Shown here piece after piece: positions 24,179 to 32,173 of a DNA stretch of 64,000 nucleotides. The DNA is from Phycisphaerales bacterium (lineage in GTDB: Bacteria > Planctomycetota > Phycisphaerae > Phycisphaerales > UBA1924). The position numbers were made by a program, and so were the translations under genes. The DNA lies in assembly GCA_013360675.1 (NCBI GenBank), contig JABWBB010000001.1, forward strand, positions 124,001 through 188,000. Reading direction: 5' to 3'. Under the pieces are notes generated by a model. That model saw only the letters and a list, made by a program, of their open reading frames with translations. It did not search any database and had not been told where the DNA came from. Position 1 is the stretch's first letter. Every line of letters starts with the position of its first letter.

Positions 24179-27067
24179 ATGAAACGTGATGCGTGGATGC
24201 GGCGTGCGACGGCGCTGGTGCTGGCGGCTGGGCTGGCCGGTATGTGCACGAACGCCAGTGGTCAGGGCTGGGAAGAGAACCCGCCCGTCATGATGCAATG
24301 GTTTGAGGTGCGCTGGGCGGACATGGAGCGGCGTATGCCGGACTGGTTCGCCGCCGGGTATGGGTCGGTGTGGCTGCCGCCCGTGTCGCGCGGGTATTTG
24401 AACCCGACCGATCTTGACCAGAACTCGAAATCGGCGGGGTATGACGTCTTTGATCGGTTCCATCTGGGCAAGCCCGGCGCGGAGACGGCGTATGGCACCG
24501 AGGCTTCGTTCGACGCGGTGGTGGAAGAGTTCCACCGAGCCAACGGGCTGGTGCACATTGACATCGTGCTGAATCACAACGCCGCCCGTCAGACCGGGAC
24601 GACGTTCATGCTCAATGGCGGGTACCCGGGGTTCTGGATGGCCCCGCCCAGCCCGATGCGCAACAAGTTGCCCACCGATGACTGGGGCGATTTCCACGCG
24701 GGGGTCTCGGGCGGGTATTACCAATCGGAGGACCCGCAAGGGGCGCGGTATTGCCTGCTTCGTGGCGACCTGGTCGCGCTGATCGACATCGATCATGCGC
24801 GCAGCAACCTGTTCATCCGCCAGCCGGTGAGCGCGGGGAATCCGCAGAACATCCCGGCGGGGACGTACTTCAATCGGCCCGACGCGTCCAACGCGCGGTT
24901 TTATACGGATCAGGCGCTGGGCACGACGGTGGTGAACAACCCGGGGATGTGGTACGCGGGCCCGCTCAACACGGGGATCTTCGCGCCGCCCTGCGATGTC
25001 GCCGCCCGCAACGAGCCGCCCACGCCCATCACGCTGGGGCGGTTCAACGAGGTTGACCCGATGGCGGGCGACCCGGTGCCCGAGACCGCGACGGGCTATC
25101 TGCTGCGCTGGGTGCAGTGGATGCTCGACGTGAAGAAGGTCGACGGCCTGCGTGTTGACGCGATCAAGCACATGCCCTCGTGGTTCTACGACACCTACTA
25201 CGACGCGGTGGTCTTTGAGCGTCGACGCACACCCGACGGACGGATGGTCACACCCTTCTCGTTTGGCGAGTGCGTCGAGGGGAATGACTTCACCTTCGAT
25301 CGGTACATCCGCAAGCCCAATGGGCGCACGACGGGGCGGAACACGGCGGGCGACGCATTCGGCAACCGCGACGCGCTCGACCTGGGCGGGGCCGGCGCGC
25401 TGCGCGACCTCATCTCGAACCAGTCGTGGGCCAGTTGGGGCAATGCGCAAGGGGCGCACCTGGACAATACCGACGACGGGTTCAACAACGGCTCGATCGG
25501 CGTCAATCACATCTTCAGCCACGACAATGGCTCGGCGGGGAATGGCGGGTCCGCACCACCGAACCCGTCGCTGCGCGATCAGGGTTGGTTTGCACATGCG
25601 TACCTGGTGATGCGCACGGGGCAGGCGAAGTTGTATCACAACGGGCGGGGTGTGAACCGGTCCAGCGGATTCTGGCCGCGCCAGGGCTTGCCGCTCGCGT
25701 TGGGGCACGACCCGGTGACGAATGCGGCGAACCCGGTGATCACGGACCTGGTGCGGCTGTCGAACTGGCTGGGTCGCGGGGAGTACACGCCGCGCTGGAC
25801 GGATGACTTCGTGCACATCTTCGAGCGTCGCACACCGATGGGCGGCGGGGCGTACTCGGGGAACGTGCTGGTGGGGTGCAACCGCAGTTACGCGGGGCTG
25901 GGGATCACCAGTTACGACCAGCGCACGTTCAACACGAGTTTCCCGGCGGGGACCCGGCTGATCGAGATGACGGGCAACGCCGCCCGTGCGGATGTCGACC
26001 CGTCGGCGCAGATCCCCGAGGTGATCGTGGTGGGGGCCGGCGGCAGCGTGACGATCCGCGTGCCCCGCAATCAGAACCTCGGCGGGACGGATCACCACCG
26101 CGGTTTTGTGATCTACGCCCCGGCGATTCCTGACGGCACGCTGAGCTTCACCAACGTGGCGACATCGCTGGCGCCCGACCCGGCGAGCGGGCCCAACGCC
26201 AAGCCGCCCTTCGCACGCCGCCAGAGCACGATCCCTGTGATCCGCGCGGACAGTTTCGAGATTCAACTGACGACGGTGAATGGAGACCCCGGGGCGGGGA
26301 GCAACACCAACGCCGATGACAACGCCCTCTTCCGCATCGACGCGGGGTTCGAGGATTGGAACAACAACGCGGGCGTGGACATCCCGCACACCAATGCGGT
26401 GGTGCCGGGGTATGAGAACTTCGTGACGCAGCGGTCGCCGCTGGCGGGGACATCGAACACCAACGGCGTGTATCGCCAGGTGATCGACGCGACGCGGTTG
26501 TCGGAGGGGATGCATTACATCAGCGTGGCGGCGTTCCGGGCCCGCGGCCCGGGCGAGGCGCCGTTGTTCAGGGAGTTCCGCCAGGCGATCTACATCGATC
26601 GTGCGCTGCCGCAGGCCTCGCTGGTGGGGCCGCTGTCGCTGCCGTTGGTCACGTCGGAGCGGTTCACGGCACGGGCCGCGGATCGGACGGTGCAGAAGGT
26701 GCACATGGTGCTGAACCCGCCCTCGGTGGGGAATCCCTTGACGCTGGCGAGTGATTCGAATCTGGCGACGCAGACGGATCGCCTGGAATGGCAGCGGACA
26801 CTCAACGGGCTTGTGCAGGGGACGAACACGGTGCTGGTGATCGCCCTTGAAGAGGGCGGGCGCGGGGCGTATGAGTTGGCGATCGTGCAGGTCGGGTGCG
26901 TGGCGGACTTCAACAACAGCGGGGGCGTGCCCGATGACGCCGACGTCGCCGCGTTCTTTGCGGCGTGGAACGAGGGGCAACCCATCGCGGATATCAACCA
27001 GAGCGGGGGCGTTCCCGACGACGCGGACGTGGTGATGTTCTTTGAACTGTGGAACGCGGGGTGCTGA
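24179..27067 (+). CDS. Secreted GH13 alpha-amylase with dockerin-like Gly-Cys tail
   Basis: 962 residues from the ATG at 24179 (GGGAG upstream). A Sec signal (ALVLAAGLAGMCTNASG) precedes a GH13 catalytic domain with all four conserved regions: DIVLNHN (128-134), GLRVDAIKH with the nucleophile Asp327, GECVEG with the acid/base Glu364 and FSHDN with Asp449. It should hydrolyse alpha-1,4-glucans such as starch or glycogen. Residues of roughly 600-900 form further domains (a beta-rich amylase C-domain and an Ig-like or carbohydrate-associated part) that I cannot name. The last 58 residues, with DFNNSGGVPDDADVAAFF and DINQSGGVPDDADVVMFF and ending AGC, match the tail of the protein at 20658. Probable cell-surface or secreted polymer degradation. 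Confidence 0.92.
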   Translation: MKRDAWMRRATALVLAAGLAGMCTNASGQGWEENPPVMMQWFEVRWADMERRMPDWFAAGYGSVWLPPVSRGYLNPTDLDQNSKSAGYDVFDRFHLGKPGAETAYGTEASFDAVVEEFHRANGLVHIDIVLNHNAARQTGTTFMLNGGYPGFWMAPPSPMRNKLPTDDWGDFHAGVSGGYYQSEDPQGARYCLLRGDLVALIDIDHARSNLFIRQPVSAGNPQNIPAGTYFNRPDASNARFYTDQALGTTVVNNPGMWYAGPLNTGIFAPPCDVAARNEPPTPITLGRFNEVDPMAGDPVPETATGYLLRWVQWMLDVKKVDGLRVDAIKHMPSWFYDTYYDAVVFERRRTPDGRMVTPFSFGECVEGNDFTFDRYIRKPNGRTTGRNTAGDAFGNRDALDLGGAGALRDLISNQSWASWGNAQGAHLDNTDDGFNNGSIGVNHIFSHDNGSAGNGGSAPPNPSLRDQGWFAHAYLVMRTGQAKLYHNGRGVNRSSGFWPRQGLPLALGHDPVTNAANPVITDLVRLSNWLGRGEYTPRWTDDFVHIFERRTPMGGGAYSGNVLVGCNRSYAGLGITSYDQRTFNTSFPAGTRLIEMTGNAARADVDPSAQIPEVIVVGAGGSVTIRVPRNQNLGGTDHHRGFVIYAPAIPDGTLSFTNVATSLAPDPASGPNAKPPFARRQSTIPVIRADSFEIQLTTVNGDPGAGSNTNADDNALFRIDAGFEDWNNNAGVDIPHTNAVVPGYENFVTQRSPLAGTSNTNGVYRQVIDATRLSEGMHYISVAAFRARGPGEAPLFREFRQAIYIDRALPQASLVGPLSLPLVTSERFTARAADRTVQKVHMVLNPPSVGNPLTLASDSNLATQTDRLEWQRTLNGLVQGTNTVLVIALEEGGRGAYELAIVQVGCVADFNNSGGVPDDADVAAFFAAWNEGQPIADINQSGGVPDDADVVMFFELWNAGC

Positions 27068-27082
27068 GCGCCGCCCGGGCGG

Positions 27083-27535
27083 CTACGCCGACTCACGGTC
27101 GGTGGGGGCACGCAGGTTGATGATCTTCTTGCACGAGCCGGGTTGAGCCTCGACGAGCATGTCGGCGAGCGAAGCCTCGCGGAACTCACGCTCGACATGG
27201 GCCAGGGCGCGGTCGATCCGTTCGTGCAGGGCGCACAGGCGGACGTGCGCGGGGTTTCCCGCGGGGCACTCGCGGATACGGACGATCGGGTCAACGGCGT
27301 TGATGATGTCGAGCAGGGTGATCTGCGCGGGCTCGCGGGCAAGGATGAACCCCCCGCGCGGGCCGCGCTGCGACGTGACATGCCCGGCGACGACGAGATC
27401 GCGCATGACCTTGCTGAGGTAACCCGCCGGGACGTTGGTTCCCGCGGCGATGCGTTCGGCGCTCAGCGCCGGCTCCCCGCGCGAGGCGAGGTAGATCATC
27501 GCACGCAGGGCGTACTCCACGGTCTGCGAGAGCAT
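27083..27535 (-). CDS. Rrf2 family transcriptional regulator
   Basis: 150 residues. The N-terminus MLSQTVEYALRAMIYLAS, the winged-helix ERIAAGTNVPAGYLSKVMRD and GPRGGFILAREP are typical Rrf2. Cys90 and Cys101 (ECPAGNPAHVRLC) and Cys135 could bind an iron-sulfur cluster as in NsrR and IscR, though the spacing differs from both. It reads in the same direction as the nos genes and lies just after nosL, so a role in N2O/NO or redox control is an inference from position. The ATG at 27533-27535 is chosen as the family start, with AAGGAC upstream. It is convergent with the amylase gene. Confidence 0.88.
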   Translation of the reverse strand: MLSQTVEYALRAMIYLASRGEPALSAERIAAGTNVPAGYLSKVMRDLVVAGHVTSQRGPRGGFILAREPAQITLLDIINAVDPIVRIRECPAGNPAHVRLCALHERIDRALAHVEREFREASLADMLVEAQPGSCKKIINLRAPTDRESA

Positions 27536-27557
27536 GCGGGCGTCCTTGAAGAAAGAG

Positions 27558-27585
27558 GGCAATAGGCAATGGGCAATAGGAAGAG
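27558..27585. repeat. Heptad repeat GGCAATA/G and purine tract
   Basis: GGCAATA GGCAATG GGCAATA GGAAGAG in phase, followed by a purine-rich run of about 50 bases with almost no pyrimidines on the plus strand. It is the reverse-complement family of the CATTGCC array at 20493-20569. It lies between the Rrf2 gene and nosL. Confidence 0.75.
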
Positions 27586-27628
27586 GAAGAGGTGAGGGAG
27601 AGGAAGTGGGAGAGAAAAGGAGCGGGGG

Positions 27629-28183
27629 TTAGCGTGGAGGCGCGGGGTTCGGGGGTGTGGAATCGGATGGGGTGGGGTCGGGCTTGCCGTAGCGAGCCCA
27701 CATCCACTCGCGGCGTGCCCTGACGAGCGAGGCGAAATCGTGGAGCGTTCCCGTGTGAGCGCCGGCGAGCGTTTGGGCGGCTTCTTTGTGCGTGAACGAA
27801 GCGATGCCCGAGCCCATGGGCGTGCGGAGTTGCTCGTGGTCGGCGAGAACGAAGACCGCCGCGTTAGCCTCGACCCAGGCCCGCGTGTCGTGGTCGTGCA
27901 CGTAGCGTTCGAGCACGCGGATGCTCTGGCCCTTCTCGTGCTCATAATCGAGCAGGCAGCCCACATCGTCGAAGAAGACGTAGAGGCGGTCGTCGTCCTG
28001 CTCGATGAGCGATGCGGCGGAGTAGCGGTCCTCGGCGACGAGCATGCCGCATTCGATGCACTCGTCGCGTCCGATGCGCAGTTCGGGCGGGCCCGAGAGG
28101 GGCGTGCGTGAGCAGGCGTGCAGGAACGAGGCGGCGCACGCGCTGGCGAGCGCCACGAGCAGCGGGGTGAGGAACCATTTCAT
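27629..28183 (-). CDS. nosL: NosL, copper chaperone lipoprotein for nitrous-oxide reductase
   Basis: 184 residues. The signal ends in FLHAC (Cys24), a plausible lipobox. The metal motif is DECIECGMLV (Cys42, Cys45, Met47), the NosL/MerB-like copper site, followed by YVFFDDVGCLLDYE. NosL delivers Cu(I) to apo-NosZ outside the cytoplasm. The C-terminal 30 residues are Pro/Ser-rich and extra. The ATG overlaps the nosY stop by ATGA, so it is translationally coupled to nosY. Confidence 0.92.
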   Translation of the reverse strand: MKWFLTPLLVALASACAASFLHACSRTPLSGPPELRIGRDECIECGMLVAEDRYSAASLIEQDDDRLYVFFDDVGCLLDYEHEKGQSIRVLERYVHDHDTRAWVEANAAVFVLADHEQLRTPMGSGIASFTHKEAAQTLAGAHTGTLHDFASLVRARREWMWARYGKPDPTPSDSTPPNPAPPR

Positions 28184-29064
28184 ACGGGGGCCCTTCGCGC
28201 GAAGATGAGCGATGCGGCGATCAGGGGGAGAACGATCCAGGCGAGCAGGGACGCGCCGAAGATCGCGTGGAGCCAGGCGCCGAACTCTTCGGTGGCGTAG
28301 AGGCCCGCGGGACCCAGCACGTCGAGCGATGCGTCGGCCGCGTGGAGCGACCACATCTTGAAGACCTGCAGCGGGTTGAACAGGCAGGCCGCGAAGAGCT
28401 CCTCGATGCGAAGTTTCATCGCGATGGCGCCGGCCATCAGGGCAAGGTCCGTGGCGAAGACGAGCACGAGCCAGAGGAAGACGCCCGTGCCCACGGCGAC
28501 CGACGCCTTGCGCGCCAGGACCGAGACGAGCATCCCCAGGCTGAGCATGCCCATGGCCAGGGCCAGCGAGAGCCCGCCCAGCCAGATGAGGCTGGCCGGG
28601 CGGGTGGCGTCGCCCTTCCAGGCCATGATCGCGGCACAGGCGCCAAGGCCCAGCGCGATGCACGCGATGAGCGCCCCCGAGAGGCCCAGGTACTTGCCCA
28701 GGAGCACTTCGGTGCGCGTGACGGGCTGGGCGAGGAGATAAGTGAGCATGCCACGCTCGCGGTCGCCCGCGATCGAGCCCGCGCCCGCGGTCAGGCCCAT
28801 GAGCGGGACGACGAGCAGCACGAGGTTGACCAGTCCGGCGGTGGTGCGCCCAAAGCCTGACAGGCCCATCCCGCCCCCGGCGGCGGCCGTGACGTAGGAG
28901 AGGCTCAGTCCCAATACCGCGAAGGCCAGGGTGTAGAGGATGAACCAACGGCTGCGAACGGCCTCACGCAGTTCTCGCTGCGCGATGGCCAGCGTGTTGG
29001 CCACCAAGCCCGGCGGCGGGCATGCGGCAAGCCGGATCGGGGCGTGCGCGGGGAAGGTGGTCAT
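28180..29064 (-). CDS. nosY: NosY, ABC transporter permease of the nos cluster
   Basis: 294 residues with six predicted membrane helices, including LVNLVLLVVPLMGLTAGAGS, LIWLGGLSLALAMGMLSLGM and AIFGASLLAWIVLPLIAASL. The motif IAGDRERGMLTYLLAQPVTR in the first loop is typical of ABC-2 permeases of the NosY type. With NosF and NosD it makes the transporter thought to supply sulfur or copper-site components for maturation of NosZ. It overlaps nosF by ATGA at 29061-29064 and nosL by ATGA at 28180-28183. Confidence 0.93.
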   Translation of the reverse strand: MTTFPAHAPIRLAACPPPGLVANTLAIAQRELREAVRSRWFILYTLAFAVLGLSLSYVTAAAGGGMGLSGFGRTTAGLVNLVLLVVPLMGLTAGAGSIAGDRERGMLTYLLAQPVTRTEVLLGKYLGLSGALIACIALGLGACAAIMAWKGDATRPASLIWLGGLSLALAMGMLSLGMLVSVLARKASVAVGTGVFLWLVLVFATDLALMAGAIAMKLRIEELFAACLFNPLQVFKMWSLHAADASLDVLGPAGLYATEEFGAWLHAIFGASLLAWIVLPLIAASLIFARRAPV

Positions 29065-29960
29065 GGCGTGTGCTCCGCGGCGTGCGAATCGGTGTGTGAA
29101 TCGGTGTGCGCAAGGAGTTCAAAGTCTTCGACCGCGATGCGGCCTTCGGAGAGGATGCGGAACGGCGCAGCCTTCTGCGCGGTGGGCACCGCGACGATCA
29201 GCCCGATGCCGTTGCGCTGCGGATCGAACCCGCCCTCGCGGAGCAGGCGGGCGGCCTGCTCGCGTGCGCCCGAGGCGATGCGCAGATGCAGCGTGGCCTG
29301 CAGGCCAAGGTGGGGGATGAATTCGCGGGCGGGGATCTCGGCGGTGACCTTGCCCTTGTCGAGCGTGATGACGCGCTGGGCCAGGGCAGTGACCTCTTCG
29401 ATGCGGTGCGAGGCGAAGAGGAGCGAACGCCCGCCGCGGGCCAGGCCCGAGAGGAGCGAGACGAACTCTTCGCGGCCGCAGGCGTCGAGGCTGGCGGTGA
29501 CCTCATCGAGAACGAGCACGGGAGGATCGCCCAGGAGTGCGATGGCCAGGGCGAGGCGTTGCTTCATGCCGCCCGAGAGTTCGCGGATGCGTTTGTGCTC
29601 GTGCCCGGTGAGGCCCACGCGTCCGAGGATGTCGGGCGTGTACACGCTACGCACGCCCTTGAGGCGTGCGAAGAGGGCGACGGCCTCGGCGACGCCCAGG
29701 TCGTCGTAGAAGCCCAGTTCCTGGGGGACGTAGCCGATGCGGGCGCGGGCGAGTTTGCCCTGCCGCGCCACGTCGAAATCGTCCACCCGGATCTGGCCCT
29801 GGAAGCGGAAGAGCCCCAGCACACAGCGGATGAGCGTGGTCTTGCCCGCGCCGTTGGTGCCCCAGAGGGCGACGGCGTCGCCGGGCTCGATGTCCAGCGA
29901 GACGTCGTTGACGGCAGCGGTGCGACCGAATCGCTTGGTTACGTGGCGGATCGAGATCAC
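29061..29960 (-). CDS. nosF: NosF, ABC transporter ATP-binding protein of the nos cluster
   Basis: 299 residues. Walker A is GTNGAGKTT (34-42), the signature is LSGGMKQRLALA, Walker B is PVLVLDEVTASLD and the switch His lies in FASHRIEEV. The Q-loop reads YVPQELGFYDD. It powers the NosDFY system. Overlap with nosD (29957-29960) and nosY (29061-29064) is by ATGA in both cases. Confidence 0.94.
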   Translation of the reverse strand: MISIRHVTKRFGRTAAVNDVSLDIEPGDAVALWGTNGAGKTTLIRCVLGLFRFQGQIRVDDFDVARQGKLARARIGYVPQELGFYDDLGVAEAVALFARLKGVRSVYTPDILGRVGLTGHEHKRIRELSGGMKQRLALAIALLGDPPVLVLDEVTASLDACGREEFVSLLSGLARGGRSLLFASHRIEEVTALAQRVITLDKGKVTAEIPAREFIPHLGLQATLHLRIASGAREQAARLLREGGFDPQRNGIGLIVAVPTAQKAAPFRILSEGRIAVEDFELLAHTDSHTDSHAAEHTP

Positions 29961-31393
29961 GCGTCACCTCCAGTTGCGCTCGTGCGGCGGCGGCGCTCCA
30001 CCGGGCGGGAGAGGAGCGCGAGGCCCAGCCCCCCGCCGACCATCGCCAGGGCGGTCAGGGTCATGCCCACGCGATCGGCCTGCTGCGCGGGGCGTCCTGA
30101 CTCGATGGCTATGGGTCGCATCAGCGGCACTTCGTCGATGAACTTGGGCTCGGGACGGACGGCGGGGACGGCCCGTCCGACGAACTCGATGGCCTGCTCG
30201 ACGGGGCTGAAGAGCAGGATGCGCAGTTTGGGGTGGCGGTCAACCAAGCTCTCGAAGAGGGTGTAGGACTCGTGGACGAAGTCGCCCACGCCGTCCTGGT
30301 TCTGGTCGTAACCGAGATAGTCGGACCAGTAGTTGCCGGTCTCTTCGTGCCAGAACTCGTTGCCCTTGAGCGAGCCGCGCCCGAGGATGCTGACCTGCTC
30401 GACGTTGTCGATGAAGTTGTTGAGGGTGAAGCGGTTGCCCCGGACGGCGGGCAGGAATGTGAGGCCCACATCATTGAACGCGATGGTGTTCCTGGTGAAG
30501 ACGCCCGGGACCTGCGTGGAGAAGGGGGAGCCGTCAAGGTACACGCCCGCGCGGTTGGCGACCATGAGGTTGTTCTCGATGGTGAAGCGGTCGGCTTCCT
30601 TGAGGCCAAGGCCGTACCCGCTGGGCCCGCGATTGCGGATCATGCGGTTCTGGCGGATGGTGATCCCGCGCGAGTACATGATGTAGATGCCCACGCTGTT
30701 GTGGGCGACCTCGTTGTCCTCGAGCGTGACGTCGTCGCTGTACATGAGGTGGAACCCGTAGCGGCAGCGGATCGCGGTGTTCCCGCGGACCGTGATGCCC
30801 TGCGAATACCAGAGGACGGCGTCACGCCCGTCGTGGATGTGGTTGTTCTCGATGAGGGCCCGGTCGGAGCGCCACAGGCGGACCCCGTCGCCGCGCCGGG
30901 CGATGTCGAGGTCTTTGCCCCCGATGCGATTGCCGCGGACGATGCTGTCGTGGGCGTCGCGCAGGTCGATGCCGAAGAGGATGTCTTCGAGCGTGTTGTT
31001 CTCGATGAGGGCCCGCGGGGCGATCGCGCGAACGCCCGCGTTCTCCTTGTCGAGATCGATGCCCGTGTTGCGGATGACAAAGCCCGAGACGGTGACGTCG
31101 GGGGCGGCAATCTCGATGATGTCGCCCGACCCGTCGCCGTCGATGATCGCGCCGGGCTCGGCGACGAGCGAGAGGGGCGTCTCGATGCGGATGTGCTCGC
31201 GGTAGATGCCCGCGGGGACGCGGATGACGTCGCCCGGCCTGGCGGTACGCACGCGGATGCCGATCAGCCCGGTGTTGATGTTCGACGCAACGCGCGGGGT
31301 TGTCGGCGCGGGCGGGGCCATCGCGTGGGGGTCCTGCGCCGCGGCATGGGCGGCGAGCAGGATCGTGAACAGGATGGCGTGGAGGGTGCGCAT
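29957..31393 (-). CDS. nosD: NosD, periplasmic copper-site maturation protein with beta-helix
   Basis: 478 residues. A Sec signal (HAILFTILLAAHAAA) leads into a right-handed parallel beta-helix of PbH1 repeats: VSGFVIRNTGIDL, ALIENNTLEDILFGI, SIVRGNRIGG, ALIENNHIHDGRDAVL and others spaced by about 22-24 residues. This is the NosD fold. The C-terminus has one hydrophobic helix (ALAMVGGGLGLALLSR) that should anchor it, followed by a basic tail. It binds the NosFY transporter. The gene starts 34 bp after the membrane protein gene at 31428, and overlaps nosF by 4 bp. Confidence 0.93.
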   Translation of the reverse strand: MRTLHAILFTILLAAHAAAQDPHAMAPPAPTTPRVASNINTGLIGIRVRTARPGDVIRVPAGIYREHIRIETPLSLVAEPGAIIDGDGSGDIIEIAAPDVTVSGFVIRNTGIDLDKENAGVRAIAPRALIENNTLEDILFGIDLRDAHDSIVRGNRIGGKDLDIARRGDGVRLWRSDRALIENNHIHDGRDAVLWYSQGITVRGNTAIRCRYGFHLMYSDDVTLEDNEVAHNSVGIYIMYSRGITIRQNRMIRNRGPSGYGLGLKEADRFTIENNLMVANRAGVYLDGSPFSTQVPGVFTRNTIAFNDVGLTFLPAVRGNRFTLNNFIDNVEQVSILGRGSLKGNEFWHEETGNYWSDYLGYDQNQDGVGDFVHESYTLFESLVDRHPKLRILLFSPVEQAIEFVGRAVPAVRPEPKFIDEVPLMRPIAIESGRPAQQADRVGMTLTALAMVGGGLGLALLSRPVERRRRTSATGGDA

Positions 31394-31427
31394 GATGGGT
31401 GCTGCATGATCGGGGGTTGAGCGAAGG

Positions 31428-32090
31428 TCAGGCGACGCGGGAGCGTCTCGCGTCGAAGAGCGGCTTGTACGCCCGACGATGGAAGTAGAAGGCGATGAGG
31501 GTGACCCCCGCGGCGGCGAAGGCCATATAGAGCCCCAGGCCCATGTCGGAATAGGTGCGGAACTGCCCGATGCCCCCCTCGCCCAGGATCGTGGGCGTGA
31601 AGGGCTTGACCGAGGCCGAGAGGGGCGCAGAGGGGTCGAGGTTCTGCCCGAACTCGGTCATCCAGTACTTCAGGTCGACCAGGAACCCGACCGGGAAGAC
31701 GATGGTGGGGATCGCCAACAGCACGGCCCATCGGCTGTGAACGAACATCGCCCCCTCGACCAGCAGGAACATGGCGAGCACAGCCCAGACGGCGATGGTC
31801 TTTTCATAGTGGGCCGCTTCGTGGAGCGGACGCATTCCGATGTAGTGGTTGAGCCCGTCGATCTCCTTCACGTCGCCCGTGAGGGTGTTGACATAGGCCG
31901 TCAGGAAGAGCCCCTTGGGGTACTGGGGGGCTTCGAGTTCCATGTGCCAGTAGGGGAGGAAGATCGAGGCGATCAGCAGGATGCGTGCGATCGAGAGGAG
32001 GATCGTCGGCATGGCGTAGCGCGCACGATGGGCGTTCAGTTCTTCCACCGGGACGCGCGGCCCAAAGAAACTGTGGAGCAGTCCGGACAT
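31428..32090 (-). CDS. Nos-cluster integral membrane protein with LEAPQYP motif
   Basis: 220 residues, about four membrane helices (ILLSIARILLIASIFLPYW; TIAVWAVLAMFLLVEGAMFV; AVLLAIPTIVFPVGFLVDL; MGLGLYMAFAAAGVTLIAFY). It carries MELEAPQYPKGL and LNHYIGMRPLHEA, two motifs I recall from membrane proteins next to nosZ in Bacteroidetes and other clade II nos clusters, so it is likely functionally tied to N2O reduction. It might correspond to NosB of other clusters, but this is unproven. GGAGG stands 8 bp before the ATG at 32088-32090. It is between nosZ and nosD in the operon. Confidence 0.8.
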   Translation of the reverse strand: MSGLLHSFFGPRVPVEELNAHRARYAMPTILLSIARILLIASIFLPYWHMELEAPQYPKGLFLTAYVNTLTGDVKEIDGLNHYIGMRPLHEAAHYEKTIAVWAVLAMFLLVEGAMFVHSRWAVLLAIPTIVFPVGFLVDLKYWMTEFGQNLDPSAPLSASVKPFTPTILGEGGIGQFRTYSDMGLGLYMAFAAAGVTLIAFYFHRRAYKPLFDARRSRVA

Positions 32091-32140
32091 GGGTTGTACC
32101 TCCAGTGCCGCGCCCGTTGGCGGTCGCGGCCGTTGAAAGC

Positions 32141-32166
32141 CCCCGGCACGCTTTCGCGCGCCGGGG
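32141..32166 (-). repeat. GAAA-tetraloop hairpin between nosZ and the next gene
   Basis: On the minus strand CCCCGGC-G-CGC pairs with GCG-T-GCCGGGG around GAAA: an 11-bp stem with one G-U pair and a stable tetraloop, followed by GCTTTCAA. Its weak T-run suggests an mRNA stabilising or partial termination element after nosZ. Confidence 0.55.
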
Positions 32167-32173
32167 ACAGTTG

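Noticed and set aside
24128-26980. Minus-strand open frame opposite the amylase (950 codons)
   Set aside because: Arg/His/Val-rich antisense product; the amylase strand has a signal peptide and all four GH13 motifs.
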